Shown here: positions 5,774 to 9,212 of the stretch, piece after piece
Layout: each line of letters opens with the position of its first letter
How positions within the stretch are numbered: position 1 is the first letter of the stretch
NCBI GenBank assembly: GCA_963997925.1
Contig: CAXEOX010000120.1
Coordinates: 1-9,212, forward strand
Source: UBA11650 sp963997925
Lineage (GTDB): Bacteria > Chloroflexota > Dehalococcoidia > Lucifugimonadales > UBA3495
Length of the DNA: 9,212 nucleotides
Direction: 5' to 3'
The notes under the pieces: generated by a model
Told to the model about the DNA's origin: nothing
Seen by the model: the letters and a program-made list of their open reading frames with translations, nothing else
Databases searched by the model: none
Translations under genes and position numbers: made by a program

Positions 5774-6190
5774 ATGCCTACGGTGAACCAGCTGGTCCGG
5801 AAGGGCCGCAAGCCTGTCAGAAAGAAAACCAAAGCCCCGGCGTTGCACTGGGTACAGAACTCATTGCGCAACCGGGTGAAGTATGGAAAGGGGTGCCCGC
5901 AACGGCGAGGCGTGTGTATCCAGGTACGCACGATGAACCCCAAGAAGCCCAACTCCGCACTGCGGAAAATAGCTCGCGTGCGACTAACTAACGGTGTTGA
6001 AATCACCGCTTATATCGGTGGTGAAGGTCACAACCTTCAGGAGCACTCGGTCGTTCTGGTCAGGGGTGGCCGCGTTAAAGACCTACCGGGTGTCCGTTAC
6101 CACGTCATCCGCTCCGCCTTGGATTGCGAAGGTGTATCGGACCGGAGGCGCGGCCGCAGCAAGTACGGAGCCGACAAGCCCCGTAACTGA
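5774..6190 (+). CDS. rpsL: 30S ribosomal protein S12
   Basis: S12 lies at the decoding centre of the small subunit and helps control codon-anticodon accuracy. The 138-residue protein begins MPTVNQLVRKGRKP and carries PKKPNSALRK (56-65), GEGHNLQEHSVVLVRGGRVKDLPGVRYH (83-110) and a basic RSKYG tail. It is the long form: about 15 extra residues (HWVQNSLRNRVKYGKG region, 25-40) lie before CPQRRGVC, as in many Gram-positive and Chloroflexota-like S12 proteins and absent in E. coli. Lys57 and Lys102 match E. coli K42 and K87, where changes give streptomycin resistance, so the sites look wild type. Asp103 is the usual site of beta-methylthiolation. The ATG start at 5774 has only a weak purine stretch (GCGGGGAT at 5761-5768) upstream. 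It is the first gene of the plus-strand operon; no rpoB/rpoC precedes it here. Confidence 0.98.
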   Translation: MPTVNQLVRKGRKPVRKKTKAPALHWVQNSLRNRVKYGKGCPQRRGVCIQVRTMNPKKPNSALRKIARVRLTNGVEITAYIGGEGHNLQEHSVVLVRGGRVKDLPGVRYHVIRSALDCEGVSDRRRGRSKYGADKPRN

Positions 6191-6265
6191 CCGCTAGGCC
6201 GGTTAATAGCAATCTCTAAGGCGTCCATCTGCCTTTTCGGCATTTAACGTAAGGTAGGGTTATCT

Positions 6266-6736
6266 ATGTCCAGAAGAAGACGCGCAGTAATTCGGGTAAT
6301 ACCCCCGGATCCGATGTATAACAATGCGGAGTTAGCCAAGTTCATCAACAACGTGATGACTCGTGGCAAAAAGTCGACTGCGCAACGCATCTGTTACAGC
6401 GCTTTCGACATCATTAAAGAAGAATCCAACAGAGAGCCTCTGGAAGTGTTCCAGATGGCCCTTCGAAACGCCACGCCGATGGTGGAAGTTAAGCCCAAGC
6501 GGGTGGGAGGGGCAACCTACCAGGTGCCCACGGAACTCCGTCCCAGCCGCAGCGAGGCTTTAGCCATACGGTGGCTTATTCGCGGCGCCCGGTCCAGGAA
6601 AGGGATGCCTATGCGCCGAGGCCTGGCCAATGAATTGTTGGAGGCATCCCGCGGAGAAGGAACGGCAGTACGCCGTAAGGAGGAACTACACCGTATGGCG
6701 GAGGCCAATAGGGCTTTCGTCCATTATCGTAGATAG
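6266..6736 (+). CDS. rpsG: 30S ribosomal protein S7
   Basis: S7 nucleates assembly of the 30S head by binding the 3' domain of 16S rRNA and lines the E site. The 156 residues are full length for the short S7 form: a basic N-terminus SRRRRAVIR, GKKSTAQRI (35-42), KPKRVGGATYQVP (76-88, the beta-hairpin region), and the C-terminal HRMAEANRAFVHYRR. ATG at 6266 is preceded by AAGGT at 6251-6255. It follows rpsL by 75 nt. In E. coli S7 represses its own operon by binding the rpsL-rpsG intercistronic RNA; only weak hairpins are visible in the corresponding 75 nt here, so similar control cannot be claimed. Confidence 0.98.
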   Translation: MSRRRRAVIRVIPPDPMYNNAELAKFINNVMTRGKKSTAQRICYSAFDIIKEESNREPLEVFQMALRNATPMVEVKPKRVGGATYQVPTELRPSRSEALAIRWLIRGARSRKGMPMRRGLANELLEASRGEGTAVRRKEELHRMAEANRAFVHYRR

Positions 6737-6769
6737 ACGTCTCACGGGGCGCCCGGTGCCAAACCAATT

Positions 6770-8857
6770 ATGGAGAACAGCTTTCCCATAGGGAAGATTC
6801 GCAATATCGGATTTATCGCCCACATCGATGCAGGCAAGACAACGGTAACCGAGAGAGTACTTTTTAATACAGGTAGGATTCATCGGCTAGGAGAGGTGGA
6901 CGACGGTACCACCACCATGGACTGGATGCCTCAGGAAAGAGAGCGTGGCATCACCATCACCGCTGCCGCAACCACTGCCTATTGGCAGGACTATAAAGTC
7001 AACATCATCGATACCCCCGGCCATGTCGACTTCACCGCCGAGGTGGAGCGCAGCCTTCGGGTATTAGACGGCGGAATCGTCGTTCTCGACGCTGTGGCTG
7101 GCGTTCAATCTCAGTCGGAGACAGTCTGGCGTCAGGCCGACACCTACGACGTTCCCCGCATCTGTTTCGTCAACAAGATGGACCGGGTAGGCGCGAGCTA
7201 CGAGCGAACCATCGAATCGGTGCGCCGCCGTTTGAAGGCCAATCCCGTTGCGATTCAACTACCCATCGGCGAGGAATCTGGCTTCAACGGAGTAGTCGAC
7301 CTCATCACCGGAGATGCTTGGATCTATCCCGATGGCCGCTCCAATGGGTCCAGCAGCAGCTCCACAGACCCTGAGGTTGTTCCTTGCCCCCCGGAGCTAG
7401 AGGAATCTTTCCAGCAATTCCGGCAAGCCATGATCGAAAAGATTGTGGAAACGGACGAAAGCCTGCTCATCCGCTACTTGGAAGGCGAAGTCATCGAAGA
7501 AGACGATCTGCGAGCTGCTTTGCGTAGCGCCACCGTTGATCGCAGCCTGGTGCCTGTCCTCTGCGGAAGCGCCGTGGCCAACAAGGGGATACAGCCCTTA
7601 CTTAATGCGATTGTAGAATACCTACCTTCTCCGGCGGATGTTCCTCCTGTTGAGGGCACCAGGCCTGATACGGAAGAGATTGTGCTTAGGGCTCCCGACG
7701 AAAATGAGCCGATGTCCGCTTTGGCGTTCAAAGTGGCTACCGACCCCTACGTCGGCCGGTTGGTTTTCCTTCGTATCTATTCCGGCAAGATAAAAGCGGG
7801 GGAATCTGTCCAAAACGTCACCCGTGGACAACGGGAACGCATGGGCCGTCTGCTCCAGATGCACGCCAATCACCGGGAAGACCTGGAAGAGATCGGCGCC
7901 GGAAATATCTGCGCAGCCATCGGACTTAAGAACACCTTCACTGGGGATACCATCGCTATCGCGTCGAATCAGGTAATCTTGGAACCGCCCCAGTTCCCTC
8001 AGCCAGTCGTGTCGGTGGCTATCGAGCCGACTTCCCGTGCTGATCAAGACAAGTTGAGCGAGGCTCTTCGGAAACTATCCGAAGAAGACCCGACCTTCAT
8101 CGTCAAGTTCAACGATGAGACCGGACAGACAGTGATGTCTGGCATGGGTGAGCTTCACCTGGAAGTATTGGTTGACCGCATGCGCCGGGAATTCGAGGTT
8201 TCGGCAGAAGTCGGTCCACCCAGGGTGTCTTACCGGGAGACCATCACGCAAGCCATCAAGGTGGAAGGACGGTTCGTTCGCCAGACGGGCGGTCACGGCC
8301 AGTTCGGCCATATATGGCTGGAATTGGAACCATTGGATAGAGGCTCCGGTATCGTTTTCTCCAACGACATCAAGGGCGGGGCGATTCCCAGAGAGTACAT
8401 CCCGGCAGTGGAGAAGGGTGTGCGGGCGGCATTAGACAACGGTCCTCTGGCCGGATTCCCGCTGGTAGACATGGCAGTCAGACTGGTCGACGGCAGTTAC
8501 CACGACGTTGACTCCTCAGAGATGGCCTTCCGCAGTGCCGGAATGCTGGCCATCCGGGAAGGCGTGCCCAAGGGTAAGCCGGTGCTGCTGGAGCCCATCG
8601 TAGACCTGGAAGTTACAACGCCGGGTGAGCACCTCAGTGAAGTCATCGGAGACTTGGGGACCCGCCGGGCGCAGATACGCAATATCGAGGGCCAGGACGA
8701 CCTCCAAATCGTCCGGGCCTACGTGCCTTTGGGGCAGACATTCTCGTATACAACAGCCCTTCGCTCCATCACCAAAGGCCGGGCCACATTCTCGATGGAA
8801 TTCAAGCATTACGAACCAGTTAACGATGATGTCTTGAAATCCTTGGCCCGAGTGTGA
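6770..8857 (+). CDS. fusA: Translation elongation factor G
   Basis: EF-G is the GTPase that drives translocation of tRNA and mRNA on the ribosome and, with RRF, recycles ribosomes. The 695 residues carry all G motifs: AHIDAGKTT (17-25), RGITI (59-63), DTPGH (81-85, catalytic His85), NKMD (135-138) and GSA (266-268). Domains II-V follow. The domain IV region GGHGQFGH and DGSYHDVDSSEMAF are present, the latter with His578 at the tip position equivalent to E. coli H583. A serine-rich turn (GSSSSST, 193-199) lies in the G' subdomain. It is a canonical str-operon EF-G rather than a tetracycline-resistance paralogue. The ATG at 6770 lies 33 nt after rpsG and has no convincing Shine-Dalgarno, but no other in-frame start exists between the rpsG stop and this ATG. 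The gene ends in tandem stops TGA TAA (8855-8860). Confidence 0.98.
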   Translation: MENSFPIGKIRNIGFIAHIDAGKTTVTERVLFNTGRIHRLGEVDDGTTTMDWMPQERERGITITAAATTAYWQDYKVNIIDTPGHVDFTAEVERSLRVLDGGIVVLDAVAGVQSQSETVWRQADTYDVPRICFVNKMDRVGASYERTIESVRRRLKANPVAIQLPIGEESGFNGVVDLITGDAWIYPDGRSNGSSSSSTDPEVVPCPPELEESFQQFRQAMIEKIVETDESLLIRYLEGEVIEEDDLRAALRSATVDRSLVPVLCGSAVANKGIQPLLNAIVEYLPSPADVPPVEGTRPDTEEIVLRAPDENEPMSALAFKVATDPYVGRLVFLRIYSGKIKAGESVQNVTRGQRERMGRLLQMHANHREDLEEIGAGNICAAIGLKNTFTGDTIAIASNQVILEPPQFPQPVVSVAIEPTSRADQDKLSEALRKLSEEDPTFIVKFNDETGQTVMSGMGELHLEVLVDRMRREFEVSAEVGPPRVSYRETITQAIKVEGRFVRQTGGHGQFGHIWLELEPLDRGSGIVFSNDIKGGAIPREYIPAVEKGVRAALDNGPLAGFPLVDMAVRLVDGSYHDVDSSEMAFRSAGMLAIREGVPKGKPVLLEPIVDLEVTTPGEHLSEVIGDLGTRRAQIRNIEGQDDLQIVRAYVPLGQTFSYTTALRSITKGRATFSMEFKHYEPVNDDVLKSLARV

Positions 8858-8901
8858 TAAAACTTAACACCGTGCGTCGAAACTAGGCGAGATAGAGGAA
8901 T

Positions 8902-9212
8902 ATGGTAACCAGGCAAAAAGTCCGGATCGTACTCAAGGCGTTTGATCACAAGATGCTGGATCTCTCCGCAGGTCAGATAGTGGAAACTGCGGAGCGTACC
9001 GGTGCACGCGTGGCCGGCCCGGTGCCCCTGCCGACCCACATCCGCCGGTTCTGCGTCATAAGAAGCCCCCACGTGGACAAAGACTCTCGGGAGCACTTCG
9101 AGATACGCACCCACAAGCGTCTCATCGATATCCTGGAGCCAACGTCCAAGACGATAGATTCGCTGACCCGGCTTAACCTGCCGGCCGGCGTCGACATCTC
9201 GATCAAGCTTTA
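8902..9212 (+). CDS. rpsJ: 30S ribosomal protein S10 (complete coding residues, stop cut by window edge)
   Basis: S10 is a 30S head protein and, as NusE, pairs with NusB in transcription antitermination. From ATG 8902 there are 103 codons, MVTRQKVRIVLKAFDHKMLD at the start, GPVPLPTHIRRF (39-50), SPHVDKDSREHFEIRTHKR (55-73), LEPTSKTIDSLTRLNLPAG, and the terminal VDISIKL, which is where S10 proteins normally end. The last two bases of the window are TA, so the stop is almost certainly TAA or TAG with one base missing. GAGGA at 8895-8899 is a close-spaced ribosome binding site. It follows fusA by 44 nt, without an intervening tuf gene, and is probably the first gene of the S10 ribosomal cluster continuing to the right. 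Confidence 0.97.
   Translation, partial: MVTRQKVRIVLKAFDHKMLDLSAGQIVETAERTGARVAGPVPLPTHIRRFCVIRSPHVDKDSREHFEIRTHKRLIDILEPTSKTIDSLTRLNLPAGVDISIKL

Noticed and set aside
5749..6006. Minus-strand open frame covering the rpsL start
   Set aside because: It is antisense to rpsL, whose identity is certain.
6190..6240. Possible terminator or S7-binding structure between rpsL and rpsG
   Set aside because: Only weak 4-5 bp stems are seen (for example AAGGC 6218-6222 with GCCTT 6231-6235) with a short T-run. This is not enough to call a terminator or regulatory structure inside a ribosomal operon.

Overview
The window looks like chromosomal DNA from a free-living, moderately GC-rich bacterium. The protein features (long-form S12, a CobN of about 1300 residues, and a str cluster in which fusA is followed directly by rpsJ) would fit a Chloroflexota lineage such as Dehalococcoidia/SAR202. 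That placement is inferred from protein character and gene order and has not been tested by a search. No phage, plasmid, CRISPR, tRNA or rRNA signal was seen.

Layout: (1) 1-383, minus strand: the 5' part of an unrecognised small protein gene that runs off the left edge, with a GTG start and a clear Shine-Dalgarno. (2) 384-640: intergenic, holding a candidate extended -10 promoter for that gene and a pair of REP-like inverted hairpins just downstream of cobN. (3) 641-5251, minus strand: a two-gene cobalamin operon, cbiE (cobalt-precorrin-7 C5-methyltransferase) then cobN (cobaltochelatase large subunit), separated by 6 nt and in the same reading frame. (4) 5252-5773: a 522-nt divergent regulatory region. 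On the minus strand it carries a sigma70-type promoter, a well-conserved cobalamin riboswitch and an intrinsic terminator, all upstream of cbiE. On the plus strand it carries a sigma70-type promoter for rpsL. (5) 5774-9212, plus strand: rpsL, rpsG, fusA, rpsJ. This is a str operon joined to the start of the S10 operon without an intervening tuf gene; rpsJ lacks only the last base of its stop codon at the right edge.

How it works together: cobalamin sensed by the leader RNA probably favours the terminator at 5317-5347 and so shuts off cbiE-cobN when the vitamin is plentiful. The divergent ribosomal operon encodes core translation machinery (S12, S7, EF-G, S10) from its own promoter. The content is mostly ordinary housekeeping. 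The points that merit a second look are in the riboswitch leader (a tandem 15-bp duplication inside the aptamer and a candidate antiterminator), a repeat-like insertion within cobN, the in-frame cbiE/cobN junction, the REP-like element, and the tuf-less str/S10 junction. I did not find convincing evidence of a wholly new biological system.
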